The notes under the pieces were generated by a model. It was given only the letters and a program-made list of their open reading frames with translations. It was not told the DNA's origin and did not search any database. 64,000 nt of DNA from Novakomyces olei (taxonomy: Eukaryota > Ascomycota > Novakomycetes > Novakomycetales > Novakomycetaceae), in assembly GCA_016906335.1 (NCBI GenBank), contig JADEYG010000015.1, positions 1,004,501 to 1,068,500 on the forward strand. Direction: 5' to 3'. The translations under genes were made by a program, and so were the position numbers. Positions 34,483 to 45,437 of this stretch are shown one piece after another (position 1 is the first letter of the stretch; each line of letters begins with the position of its first letter).

Positions 34483-34876
34483 GGGCCAATACCAATTATT
34501 TTCGATTTATGGTTACATGCTAGGTCAAAGGTTTATGTAAATGGGTTACAGCTGGACACAAGATGTAGCTTCCAAAACAATAAAATACAAAGCGATAGAC
34601 ATCGTAATACACGAGAATTGCCGTGGTGAGGCTACAGTCCTCTACCAGAAAGAGGTCTGATAATGTCCGAGATAAGCTTGTCGAGTACCAGTACTAATCA
34701 ACCAACACTCGCATACCGATAGCGCTACATAAAGCGAATGCCAAAATCGAATAAAACCATAATCTGCAACACGAAAACAATATCGATTAATCGAATCATT
34801 CTGTCGTTGCAACTCATCCATCAGAACCGTTTTTTTAAAAGTACTGCTTTCTTCAAAGGTACTGCTTTCTTTATAA
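34483..34876. other. Convergent intergenic region, RAD52 / COA3
   Basis: 3' flanks of two converging genes; no gene seen. A short duplication of AGTACTGCTTTCTT-type sequence occurs near 34841-34872. Confidence 0.5.
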
Positions 34877-35146
34877 TTACTGCTGCAACTGACGGCTCTC
34901 CTCTTCATATTTCGCCCGGCTTGCAGCATCCGGGCGATCAGCCAAATCCTCAAATTTATCCTGTGAAACCGCCCGCATAGAGTACGCATAAGTTGCTGCT
35001 ACGAAAATCGTTACTCCGATCCCCAATACAGCGTTGCGCAGACGGTAAGGCTGCCGGGCACGTTGCAGCGATTCCGACATACCGTACCCGGATCGGCCAT
35101 TATAACTATCGTAGATAGTTTGCGGTGAGCTAAGTACAGTCAGCAT
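34877..35146 (-). CDS. COA3: COA3, cytochrome c oxidase assembly factor
   Basis: Small mitochondrial inner-membrane protein that, with Cox14, regulates COX1 translation and assembly. Single exon, 89 aa. The core RARQPYRLRNAVLGIGV leads into one transmembrane helix and then TYAYSMRAVSQDKFEDL, matching the family's RPYRxRN, single helix and YSIRAVxQDxF. A highly charged tail follows. The longest start (35146) adds about 23 residues; the internal Met before SESLQRARQ could be the real start. Confidence 0.85.
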   Translation of the reverse strand: MLTVLSSPQTIYDSYNGRSGYGMSESLQRARQPYRLRNAVLGIGVTIFVAATYAYSMRAVSQDKFEDLADRPDAASRAKYEEESRQLQQ

Positions 35147-35249
35147 ACATTTTGATGAAGTTTACATACACAAACGGATTGCCTTCTGGCTTCTCTGACA
35201 TGATTGATGCTTTTGGATTGGTGTAGTTGTTTAATCTCACCGCTATTCA

Positions 35250-35345
35250 TACAAAATATATACAAAATATATACAAAATATATACAAAATATATACAAAA
35301 TATATACAAAATATATACAAAATATATACAAAATATACAAAATAT
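35250..35345. repeat. 11-bp minisatellite between divergent COA3 and TRS85
   Basis: Unit TACAAAATATA repeated about eight times, occupying most of the space between the COA3 start (35146) and the region upstream of TRS85. Confidence 0.95.
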
Positions 35346-35378
35346 AATATATAAAATAATACAAATCACAGCGCAGTA

Positions 35379-35570
35379 GTGAAGTCTAGTCGAAAGAGCA
35401 CCAGTGCGATTGAGCATACACCTTCACGACACAACAGTGCTGGCACAATTCCAGATCAAAATGCTACCAAAACATTGCCTCTGCCGTTGAAAAAAAGGCG
35501 TGCAGCCTTAAACACTTTTGGCTCAATATTCGGCCCACAATCAGAGAACAACTACTCTTCCAATTCCTAA
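35379..35570 (+). other. ORF without ATG, in frame with and directly upstream of TRS85
   Basis: A 63-codon open stretch (basic, contains LPLPLKKRRAALNTFGSIFG) in the same frame as TRS85, separated from its ATG by one stop codon and two sense codons. It has no ATG of its own and I found no convincing upstream exon. It may be 5' UTR that happens to be open. Confidence 0.25.
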
Positions 35571-35576
35571 TCGATA

Positions 35577-38051
35577 ATGACGGACTCTGCCCCAAACTTA
35601 CCAGCCGCTGCCTCGGCGGCAGCTGCGGCAGCCCCGCCTCCAGTGCAAGCAATATCAGAGCCAGTTTCACGGTCATCGGTCTCGTCCTTTTTTGGACTGA
35701 GCAGTGGCAATAGCCCGACGGGGATCGATATGGCCGGTATTCAGGATCGCACTGCGGGTGCTCAGACACGAAGCCGTATAGCTCAGTTTTTTGTACCGCA
35801 CGCCACTGTTATTGCCTCAAAGGACGCTGAAAAATTAGCCAAAGCTAAAGGCTTCGACAGCTTTTGTAGCATGCTTCGGCCGTTTGGCGACTCGGTATTG
35901 GATCGCTACAAGTACCGTGACACGAGTGGGTACATGCAGACACTTAACGAATTCGGTGTACGGTTCATGACCCTCGGCCAGGTGGGTGGAAGGCCGCCGA
36001 GTGATAGTGGCAGCGATAGCGGTACTTCTGCCATTGAAGACTTGATGGATGTTAGTTGTACGTTTGCTTCTACTCCAGAAGGAGATTTACGGTTGATTGA
36101 ACATGCGTTGGAGATGCTGCTTTCAGCTTATGAGCAGACTAGCAATGCTGCCTCCGCCTCTGCCTCTGCCAGCAGCTCAGATGATGGGCCTGGCTCTAGT
36201 GCTAAAGAGTCTATCAATGAAACTGATTCCGGTAGCAGCCGACCGCCTCCAACAAGCGCCTTTGCCTTTGATTATTTTTACCGCAAGCTCATGTCGAGCA
36301 TGCCCTTTGCTGCTCATGAAACCTTTGCCCATCCGCTGGCCTCCATGATTGTTGTCTCTTCCCACAATGCGACACCATTGGACACGTTTCAAGCGCTTTA
36401 CAAGGTGGGCAACCAAGCCCGACTCGCTGGCTGTGTGGACCCGGGGTACTTGAGATACTATGTATATATCCACGACGAGGATTGCCATGATTTGCAGACA
36501 TCCTTGGCCGTGTTTGAGACACTGCGTCGCAGCTTTGGCGTCAATTGTGCTTTTGTCAGATTCCGTTCGTCTAAAGTACGTTGTCCCGCACAGAAGCCGG
36601 CGAAACAGGCAAGCAGTGCTGCAGACACGTCTGCGCATGCCAGGGATACAGAGCAGCAATCGTTGGATCAGCAGAAAGTATCCCACCCGCTAGAAGAGGA
36701 GACAGAGAATCTGGAACCTGGAAGCCCGCTGGAAGCACAGCACACTAATCAGTCCTTGCACCGCTCCTCAATAGACGCACAAAGCCAAGGGCAACAGCCA
36801 GTCAGGGACGAATATGTCCCTGTTGTCAGCATGTACACTTCAGCCGCTGAAGATATAAAGCATATGAGTATTAGCAATGTTCCTCTCGAGGGCGCAACAA
36901 CGCGGGTCCTTTACCGCAACGATTTTGATGAACTCACTCTGCTGGTGCGCAATTTTTTGATAGACAGCCTTTACCCTTTCATGGAGCGATGCATGAATAG
37001 TTTGAATGAGCAAGTGGCAGCTCCCCGTCGAGGACTTACGAGCCGATTCTTTAGTGCCTCTCGTCGATTCATGTCTGGAGGTTCTTCCCGTCCACAGAGC
37101 AGTATGAATGGAGGAGTGGGCAATATCTCCTCTTCCATCGGATCTGTAGAAAACTATGATCCTTCAACCAGCTCTTACCATGCGGATACGCCGGAAGCAC
37201 AGCTGCGTAAGCTCGGCGACATTGCCTTTATGCTGAGAGATTTCAAACTCGCTCAGCGGACGTATGAGCTGTTGCGTAAAGATTCAAGCAACGACAAGGC
37301 GTGGATGTACTATGCTGGTGCGCATGAGATGGCTACACTCTCGCTTATAATGCAGCCACAGTACTTGACTACTAAAATCCGACTGGGCGTGGTTGAGCCC
37401 TTTCTCGACACTGCAATTTATACGTATTCTTCCCGCTGTTCTGCCGCCTACGCTACCGTGCGCTGTATTACGACTATAACGCAGGTACTTCAGACCCACA
37501 ATAACGCCTGCAAAGATACAGCGGCTGACTGGCTGATTAAAGTACTAGATGTCGTTCCTGTTGGCCGGGCTTGCTATGCTTCCATGTTGGAAGATGTGGC
37601 AGAGAACTTTTACCATCGCGCTTCAACGCCAGTCTCGCCATTGGGTACGCGGAGGAGGAAAGCGGCACTCTGGCGAGTTCTGGCTGCTCAGCACTGGCTG
37701 AGGTGTGGGAAACGTGCCATGGCTCGCAACTGCCTTCGGGTAGCAGAGGAAGTGTACGCTGTTAGTGAGGACTGGGAGTATATTCACGACCGACTTGCCC
37801 GTATTGAAAAGTCTGTAAGTTTCTCTGCCGATGAAAGAGTGGCAGCACGGTCACGCAGCTCATCGCTCATGCAAGAAGCTCGGCACGGTAACCGGTCACG
37901 GTCAAATTCGGCGATTGCCAAGCCCAATGTACCAGACGAAAGTAAAATGGTCGATATACTGGGGACTACAAGTGAAGCAGGAGAGATAACGCTGAGGGGG
38001 GGTAATGATACCTCCACGGGCCAACGTGATCCTTTGGGGGTTACGGTTTAG
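35577..38051 (+). CDS. TRS85: TRS85/TRAPPC8, TRAPPIII complex subunit
   Basis: Defining subunit of the TRAPPIII Rab GEF that activates Ypt1 in autophagy and Golgi traffic. Single exon, 824 aa. Family blocks: RSRIAQFFVPHATVIASKD near the N-terminus; FDSFCSMLRPFGDSVLDRYK, then FGVRFMTLGQ; LASMIVVSSHN with an ensuing YYVYIHDE; RNFLIDSLYPFMERCMNSLN; and the C-terminal TPEAQLRKLGDIAFMLRDFK followed by KAWMYYAGAHEMA. Serine-rich low-complexity inserts separate them. It ends in a basic, probably disordered tail. Length is a little above yeast Trs85 (698 aa), mostly from the inserts. Confidence 0.93.
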   Translation: MTDSAPNLPAAASAAAAAAPPPVQAISEPVSRSSVSSFFGLSSGNSPTGIDMAGIQDRTAGAQTRSRIAQFFVPHATVIASKDAEKLAKAKGFDSFCSMLRPFGDSVLDRYKYRDTSGYMQTLNEFGVRFMTLGQVGGRPPSDSGSDSGTSAIEDLMDVSCTFASTPEGDLRLIEHALEMLLSAYEQTSNAASASASASSSDDGPGSSAKESINETDSGSSRPPPTSAFAFDYFYRKLMSSMPFAAHETFAHPLASMIVVSSHNATPLDTFQALYKVGNQARLAGCVDPGYLRYYVYIHDEDCHDLQTSLAVFETLRRSFGVNCAFVRFRSSKVRCPAQKPAKQASSAADTSAHARDTEQQSLDQQKVSHPLEEETENLEPGSPLEAQHTNQSLHRSSIDAQSQGQQPVRDEYVPVVSMYTSAAEDIKHMSISNVPLEGATTRVLYRNDFDELTLLVRNFLIDSLYPFMERCMNSLNEQVAAPRRGLTSRFFSASRRFMSGGSSRPQSSMNGGVGNISSSIGSVENYDPSTSSYHADTPEAQLRKLGDIAFMLRDFKLAQRTYELLRKDSSNDKAWMYYAGAHEMATLSLIMQPQYLTTKIRLGVVEPFLDTAIYTYSSRCSAAYATVRCITTITQVLQTHNNACKDTAADWLIKVLDVVPVGRACYASMLEDVAENFYHRASTPVSPLGTRRRKAALWRVLAAQHWLRCGKRAMARNCLRVAEEVYAVSEDWEYIHDRLARIEKSVSFSADERVAARSRSSSLMQEARHGNRSRSNSAIAKPNVPDESKMVDILGTTSEAGEITLRGGNDTSTGQRDPLGVTV

Positions 38052-38478
<427 letters not shown>

Positions 38479-41025
38479 ATGGCGGCGCCCAATGCGTTAG
38501 CGACGCTGGAGCAGATGGGGATTGCTTCAAGCGACGCGGTTCGAGCACTCGCAGTAAGGCAAATAAGTGCCATCTGAATGACTGGCTAATCGAGGGCAAG
38601 AAATACCCGTCTGTCGATCAAGCGCTCGACTACATTTTCAGTGGCGGACTGGAAAAAGATGAGAATATGATTGAGGATACTGCTGAAGGTATACTGACTC
38701 TGCTTGCATTACTAACGCCAGGCAATCTGCTAGACTTGACGGGTACGCTGTAATATTGCAAACACAGATACAGTGATCTAATACCAGACTCCCCAACTTT
38801 TGCGAATGATACAATGGCTCCTCCCGGCGGTGGATGGGTTACACCGCCGCCAGAAAAAGTGGCCGAGGTACCGCGGCACCGAAGGGTATTTGAACTCGAT
38901 TGCTTGTTCATAAAAGCTAACGGTCAGGCCCAGTCTCAAGTATTTGAAGTGTTCTCCGAACCGGAAGCGCACGAGCGTATACGGAATCCGTCTCTGTAAG
39001 ATGCCGATAATATATGGATTTTTTGCTCTTTTATTCGACCGTTTATCAGTCTTTATTTCCATTGCTCTTTTCTATTTATTCCCATTTGCTCTCGTTTATG
39101 TGTCTGTTTACAATTTAGGCCAGCATTATTATGTACTTGTACGCAATACCCGGACTTGCCTGCTTTACTTGTTATTTTAAACAGCATTCCCGTCGCGCAA
39201 CAGGCGCTTTTATCTCCTACTCCGCCACTGGTAGCGAATCTACGCAGTTCTCCCGATTGGTGGAGGCAAGGTGAGGACGACGGACTGGCTTCCGCTGTTT
39301 TGGATATGCGGGGAAAGCTGCTGGTTGAAGCAGAGAGGGTTGTGTCTTTTTTGCACTTGACAGAACGTGCGTATGGCCGTATTTCGGGCCTTGTGCAAAA
39401 GCTCTCTATATTACAGTCAGCTCATCATATTGCTCATTCACCGATAGGGCAATTTTACGAGCATTGGAAGCATTGCCGTGACGCTTATTTGGCATCGATG
39501 CCAAATGATGCTAAAGGAAAATGGGCTCAGTTTTTAGGGAATGAATTCTCCTCATTGTGCAGTACGAGTAGATCACCGTTCGAAACTGTCGCTGTACAGT
39601 CGACCTTGCAGGGTCAGGTCGTTTCGCGACAGGCCTTTTCGCACTTGGAGCTACACTTACCCATTGGAATAATAAGGTCAAATGCAGGTCTTCAAGAAGC
39701 ACTGGCCCGGGTTATTTGGACGAATGCTGGGGACGATGATTCCGATATTTCAGATAACGAGGATGAGGACTACAAAAACTTGGAGTCCTTTTTTGAATCT
39801 GTAGCTCCTGTTTTCACGCTGAGCATTTGTCGGGAAGACGGGCTATCTGGTACAGGAATAACATTACCTCAGAGGATATCCCTTAGCCGGTTCATGCAGC
39901 CAATGCTGCATTTGACCCGGAGCATTCGGCAAAGAGATCGGGCTTTGCTCGAAGAGCAGCAGAGTTTAGATTCTCAGCTGGAGTTTCTAAATCAGGCTGA
40001 AGAGCCAGTGCAGACTGCTCCGCCTTACCAGCGCATTATTGGTGCTAAGCCGCCTGCACGGCCAAACTTGTCCGCCGTGCTCAATATACTTAGAGATACC
40101 CGGGGGTTGGAGGCAGATGGCGATAATGGACCGGACACAAGGGCAGAGCCGTTTCTACGGGCGGCCGACGACTTGCAAAAGCTGCAGGAGCAAATCGAAA
40201 ACGAAAAATCAGGTATGGTCAAGGCCAAATATAAAAAGAGGCATAAATATTGAACAGATTGATACACAATTACTTTCATTACATATGGACCAACCACTAA
40301 ATTATTCAGATATATTAAAACGACGAGAGCTCTTGACGGTAGAAAGGCAAAAGCTTTTCGATCATTTTCCCGACTGCAGAGGCTCGATTTATTGCCTTGC
40401 GGGAATAGCTTTGACCGCGAGTCATTTCTTTGTACGAAAAACTAAATCGGCTAATACTAGCCATGGCGATAATAACCTAATAAGCGTCGATGAGCCTAAT
40501 GAGGCGGACGACGATGGTGATTTGTGGTGGGAGATAGATATCAAGGAAAACCCCACGCCGGACATATCCGGCCATCAAATTGCAACGACAACAATAACCG
40601 AAATTTTGGAAAAGATTCGGAATCCAGATACTGGCATTCGTTACAATGCAACTGTTGTATATGCGTTAGAGGAGAGTCTAGTAGACCCATCGCTGGTCAA
40701 GATACCTCAGGAAGCAGAGGTAAGGAGCCAGTTGTTAATTTTTTTGTTGAATTACCAGACTAGTAGTCTATATTTCTCAGATTTATATTGCTTTATTTCG
40801 TATTTTGCTCATGATTGCGTGTGCACTAGTTGCATATTATGAATTCATGCTTTATTTGGTCGGCTTCGTATTAGTTCAATATACTGCCTGCTTTTTGTAT
40901 TCCCAACGAAACTAATCATTGCTCGACAGGAATTCGTGGCACAGGACAATCTATATTTCCGTCAAGAGTTGGAAAATACGTCCCCCATGACACCGCTGGA
41001 TGATCCTCCTGCTTATGCGGACTAG
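38479..41025 (+). CDS. UBA-domain protein of the fungal ubiquitin-interaction family, 7 exons
   Basis: Exons are 38479-38553, 38595-38688, 38722-38742, 38788-38995, 39119-40217, 40258-40719 and 40930-41025 (2055 nt, 684 aa). Splicing out a 41-nt intron restores an N-terminal UBA domain: LEQMGIASSDAVRALAGK then VDQALDYIFSGG. A 21-nt microexon is flanked by introns of 33 and 45 nt. The large middle includes IPVAQQALLSPTPPLVANL, a helical SRFMQPMLHL region with coiled coil, and a C-terminal DGDLWWEIDIKENP and YNATVVYALEE. This layout resembles fungal 'ubiquitin interaction domain' proteins related to USP25/28-type scaffolds, without a visible catalytic Cys/His box. Binding to ubiquitin is inferred from the UBA alone. 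The donor of intron 5 (GTCAAG) was chosen to keep frame. Confidence 0.65.
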
Positions 41026-41353
41026 AATGATTTGGTGACCTTTCTAAAAGCGGAGTGGCACACGAGAGATAATGAAAGAATATTAGAGAACTGTGCATAT
41101 GTTTTAATAAGAGAATGAATAATCGACGGAAAACAAATACGCGCCTGAAATAAACGAATCCTTCCCCGTCCGTTCGGGTAGTATACAGAATCGATCTGCC
41201 GAGTAAAAGAGAATCGCAAAGGGCACACTCGGCCGAGCGTACAACAAATATCCTTTGCCCTTGGTAGATTGAATGTACGATAGAGTCTTGTAGTATTGCA
41301 CTTTTTTTGCAAAAGCTGAAGGGCATTGGATAATACAAAGACAGAAAAGTAAT
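41026..41353. other. Convergent intergenic region, UBA protein / SPO12
   Basis: 3' flanks of two converging genes; the minus-strand ORFs here do not continue a recognisable protein. Confidence 0.5.
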
Positions 41354-41706
41354 TTATTGGGAAGGCGGAGCATTTTCGTCCCGAACCTGTGAGAACGATT
41401 GAAACAGACTTTGCGGTCGACCCCTGTATGATATAAGCAAGCGAGCGCAGAGACGAGTGAGACTTACTTTGCAAAGTGTTTCTTCTTGTGTGCTTGTATT
41501 TTTGCGGTTGTAGGACTCATCAGATTGTCCGTTGGACTGGCAAAGCTGCCCCTGGAACGAGTTAGCTTAAATGTAAAAAGGCACCGATCTTACTGATGAA
41601 GAATTTTCTTTTGCAGGAGCTGTTGATGCGTCAAAGGCGCAGCTTGTTGACTCTGGTGCAGAGGCTGTACGCCCTGAGCGGCTTGTGTGTTTGCGTTAAA
41701 CGACAT
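41354..41706 (-). CDS. SPO12: SPO12-like mitotic exit regulator, 3 exons
   Basis: Small nuclear protein; in yeasts Spo12/Wis3 promotes mitotic exit (FEAR pathway) and meiosis. Exons on the minus strand are 41594-41706, 41468-41551 and 41354-41423 (267 nt, 88 aa), with introns of 42 and 44 nt. The N-terminus is Gln-rich. The diagnostic core appears after splicing: [14 protein letters not shown] followed by [17 protein letters not shown], matching the Spo12 family signature of an SDN-MSP stretch and a basic K-H-F segment. The C-terminus is short. The SP and SPTT sites are plausible CDK targets. No long ORF reveals this gene. Confidence 0.83.
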
Positions 41707-42027
41707 TCTGCACAAACCTTGAAGCCTGTGATAGAGCTATGTAGTCTGTAAAGTGTAGGTACAAAAAACCTCCGATAAATATGATCTTTTATAGCTGTTG
41801 ATAGCAGTTTATTTACAATGACAACATTGAATACCTGCCTCTATGAAATGGTTGCCCTAGCAACCATAGACAGGGTTTTCTCTGACAAGTGGTTAGGGTT
41901 AGTGAATTACTCTATATCTCGAAAAGTGTAATAGTCTTAGACCTGTGTTATACTTTGTCTATATGATAAGCAATATAGGAAAAGAGTATTGACCTAATCG
42001 ACGATATATATATACACACACGAGTCG
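41707..42027. other. Intergenic, SPO12 to LSG1
   Basis: Upstream of SPO12 (minus) and downstream of LSG1 (minus). Contains a TTAGGG-type motif at 41892-41902 and a TA run near 42004-42013. Confidence 0.5.
41892..41902. promoter_or_regulatory. TTAGGGTTAG motif upstream of SPO12
   Basis: GTTAGGGTTAG, about 190 bp upstream of the SPO12 start. It resembles binding sites of TTAGGG-repeat factors (Tbf1/Teb1 type); function here is inferred. Confidence 0.35.
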
Positions 42028-44301
42028 TTACAGGGGATTCCCCGCCGTATCATAGCCATTAGCGCCCCTCCGTTTCTGATTCTTTTTGCCCTTTGCGTGT
42101 TTCTTTGGCAGCGCTTTCAAAGTTGTAGGCGCGTCTGATTCAGTAATACGCGTGGACGCGTCATCGTCCATAACATTTTGGTGAGGCATGGAAGTGCCGC
42201 GGCCACCGTAGACAGCCGGCGCATGTGAACCCCGTGTCAATGGCCGTGCTAAAGGTTCATTACGGAAAAAGTCTCTGTCTATTGCCCGGCCTTTGCCTCC
42301 GCCTTTTTTGCCAGTAATTTTAGACTCCATTTCGGCAGCAGTAGCTACAAGCGTCGGAAATCTGTAGCCCATCGCATTGAATTCTGTATCTGTTACACCA
42401 GCGTCTGGCGGCGGCAAACAGAAAAGTAATCTGCCGTTTACGTAATCCTTAAGTAAGTACCGTGCAGCTCTGGCCGAGTCTGGGTTCCCCATTCCTGTGG
42501 TCCAATAGCCGCGACTAGCAGCATAAGCTGCTAGCACTTCGTCTGCCGTTGGCACGCCAGTCCCGCCTTCGTCTAACGGCAAAGTTGGTACGTTGATAGT
42601 GTAGGTCTCCTCCAGCACTGATTTCGGGATTCGCTGTGCTACGAGTCCGGCAGGGCCTCGGAACTCTCGCAGCTGGTCAATGGGGAGCACTCCATTCACC
42701 ACCAGTTCTGCTTTAGTAGCAGCAAAGCTGGGAAAGACAAGGCCGGGACAGTCACATAATGTGACGTGCGGTGTTATGTTTATGGTTTGAAAGTGTTTTG
42801 TTTTTCCTGGTGTGGAGGAAACTGATACTTTTTTCGCCCCAATAATCGCATTAATAGTGGACGATTTACCCACGTTAGGGTACCCCACAAGGCCGATGGT
42901 TGTGCGGTGCGATAATGATTCTGATCCGTTTTCTACAGGTACGGGAGAGTGCTGTGCAAATATGTCTTCCAGCTCTGATACTGTTGCTATCCGTGTTCGC
43001 CCGTCATCCAAGTCGTCTTGAGCACTGTCGCCGGCTCTACGGTCCTGTACATTGAGCCCGGCCGTTTTGGTTTCTAGCGCAGCTGTATCTTGATCCCCAT
43101 CGGCAATACTGTCCTGGCCGGCTAAAGCAGCGGAAAAGAAGGTGTACTGTACGCCTTCCGATTCAAAGTAATCGGCCCACAATTTTCTGATATTAGCATT
43201 GAACGGACGATAAGACGAGTAGAAAACATCAGACCAAAAAGTCACTCAGCTTGTGCAAAATCCGAATGACTGCAACAGGAAATATGGATAAAATTTGTAA
43301 GAAATAAAAAGTTTTTAGTACACAGAGTAATATAGAACAGCCGAATAAAATACATAAATATTAATCACAAAAACCAATGCTACAAGGGCCGGACTGCAGT
43401 CAAACACAATCGTTCTTAGAAAGGCGAGAGCAAACCGTTCTAATGCATTCCAAGAGACAAGAAAAGATAGCTTTGGGACAACCAGAACCAAATGACGTAA
43501 TGCCCATTCAGGAGGAGAAACAAAAACTTGCAATGAAAAAAAAAGGATAGAAAAGCATTGAAGCAAATATCAACATAGCAAAACTCGAAAAATCATACCT
43601 TTGTGGAGTAGTGAGCATATCGGCTTTGTTAACAAGCAGAAAATTTCTCTTTTTTGGATCGACTTGCTTCACGTACACTTCAAGATCTTTTGATCGGTAG
43701 AACAAAGGATTGCGGGCATCCACAATTTGCACGATAAGATCTGATCTCTCTATAACACGCCAAAGCTGTCTCCAAACTTCCAAATTACGTTCAAATGGTG
43801 TCAGCAACAAATCATGGTCTTCTGATAAGGCTGCGAGGCCTCTCCTCCATTCTAAAAAAGCAGCCTTTTCTGCAGCATCAAGCTCTTGTGGCGACGTATG
43901 CTCATCCCAATGAGGCCGCCTTGGTATGCGCAATAGCTGAGCATGCTGCCTCTGCCGAGTGGCAACTCGATGTGCCTCCTCTGGGCTTAATAGGAAAGGA
44001 TTCGTATTTTGATCATTAGTTACAACCTTCACATTTTGCCGCTCTGCATGAAAATCTGTTCCCGCCAGCTCGGCAGTGCTTAAAAACTCGTCAAGCGACC
44101 GCTCTTGCGTCACTGATTTAAGTCGCATCCAACTTGGCTCACTGTCACCGGTCGAGTACTGAGGAGGTCAATATTATAAAAATAAAAATAGGAAAAAATA
44201 GGTACTTTTGACACGTTGTGAAGCCGTGTGCGCTCATTGCGGTGATTATTCTGCAGCGCCCGCCCAAGGCCGACGTTGTGCCTTGATTTTGGTAAAACCA
44301 T
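42028..44301 (-). CDS. LSG1: LSG1, cytoplasmic 60S-maturation GTPase, 3 exons
   Basis: Circularly permuted GTPase that releases the export adaptor Nmd3 from pre-60S subunits. Exons on the minus strand are 44206-44301, 43599-44158 and 42028-43186 (1815 nt, 604 aa). The N-terminus NVGLGRALQNNHRN is the family start. Motif order is permuted as expected: G4 (LLVNKADML), then G1 (GLVGYPNVGKSSTINAIIG), G2 region (SVSSTPGKTKHFQT) and G3 (LCDCPGLVFPSF). The WADYFESEG block follows directly after the second splice junction. The C-terminus is lysine-rich. Intron 1 is 47 nt; intron 2 is 412 nt, much longer than most here. Confidence 0.95.
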
Positions 44302-44409
44302 GGCCGGAAATTTTGTTCAACGGTATTCGTTCATATAAAATATTAATTTGAATCAAGATAGCGCAGGACGTATATGAAAAAGCAGTATAAAACACAGTAG
44401 ACTAGGATT

Positions 44410-44470
44410 ACAGAATTACATACAGAATTATAGAATTATGAATTATATACAGAATTATATACAGAATTAT
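44410..44470. repeat. AGAATTATATAC-type short tandem repeat
   Basis: Irregular copies of an ACAGAATTAT unit upstream of the uS11m gene and the LSG1 start. Confidence 0.8.
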
Positions 44471-44557
44471 ACGCACCAATAATTCCTATGCGAGCCTCAT
44501 ACAATTTTTATAGGTGACCGATAAAATATCGACTAGTGCTGCATTATTTTCATAGCC

Positions 44558-45121
44558 ATGCGGCCAGTCGGTATTCTCGCCGCCACTTTGAAAGGCATTC
44601 GGCCCACTTTACGGCTATTCGCTACTTCACGAGTATGCGGAAAAGCCGAATTAAATAATTCTCAGAACGAGGCATCACATGCGATTGCCGATTTATTAAG
44701 ATCGCAGGGTGGACAGCAAAGCAGTGCAGCAGCTCGATCACCGTCACAGCAGGCGCGGAAACGGTACCATTTACACATATTCTCCTCTCCCAATAATACC
44801 CGCTTAACCCTAACAAATAATACGCATGAGCCGGTCATGGTCGTTACCGCGGGAATGATGGGGTATACAAATGTCAGACGATCCTCCTTCGAAGCAGCGC
44901 ACAAGACAATCCTTAATGTGATGGACCGTATGCGTGCGCGTAAAATAGATCCGTCTGATTTAGAAATTGTTTATAAAGGATTTGGGCAAGGAAGAATTGC
45001 GTTTAACCGTATACTTGCAGGACTGGAAGGCGAATGGCTACGGCCTAAAATTTCTATTGTGCGAGATATTACGCCGTTAAAGTACGGAGGTACACGTGGC
45101 CGGAAACAGCGGCGTCTCTAG
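44558..45121 (+). CDS. MRPS18: Mitochondrial small-subunit ribosomal protein uS11m
   Basis: Single exon, 187 aa. An N-terminal extension rich in Arg, Ala and Ser without acidic residues at the start looks like a mitochondrial presequence. The uS11 domain follows (about residues 68-187): YHLHIFSSPNNTRLTLTN, then VTAGMMGYTNVRRSSFEAAH, VYKGFGQGRIAFNRIL, and the C-terminal ITPLKYGGTRGRKQRRL, the conserved uS11 end. The weak K/N-x-T-L pattern and long presequence distinguish it from cytosolic uS11 (Rps14). The yeast counterpart is Mrps18/YNL306W. Confidence 0.92.
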   Translation: MRPVGILAATLKGIRPTLRLFATSRVCGKAELNNSQNEASHAIADLLRSQGGQQSSAAARSPSQQARKRYHLHIFSSPNNTRLTLTNNTHEPVMVVTAGMMGYTNVRRSSFEAAHKTILNVMDRMRARKIDPSDLEIVYKGFGQGRIAFNRILAGLEGEWLRPKISIVRDITPLKYGGTRGRKQRRL

Positions 45122-45437
45122 ATATACTAGTCTTGATTGTCCGCACATTTTTGTTTTTTTGGCCATGCTATACTAATATAGATAAAAGTCAGCAAACAAA
45201 ACTTAGTTGCTCTTAAATTCTATCACCAACATTTGTATGCATTACTAGGATACCGGGCTGCACGTAAGCGCACGCGAAAATGTATTTACTGGCTTCTTTG
45301 TACATATATTCAATCCATAAATTATCGTCAATATCATACATGCATCCCCGCAAAATTGCACCTCTTTGCTTTTCCGATTAAAGCCGCCAAGCGCCAGAAA
45401 AATTAATTATTTATCTTTTAAAATTGATATGGCGCAT
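45122..45437. other. Convergent intergenic region, uS11m / UBL membrane protein
   Basis: 3' flanks of two converging genes; nothing else recognised. Confidence 0.5.
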
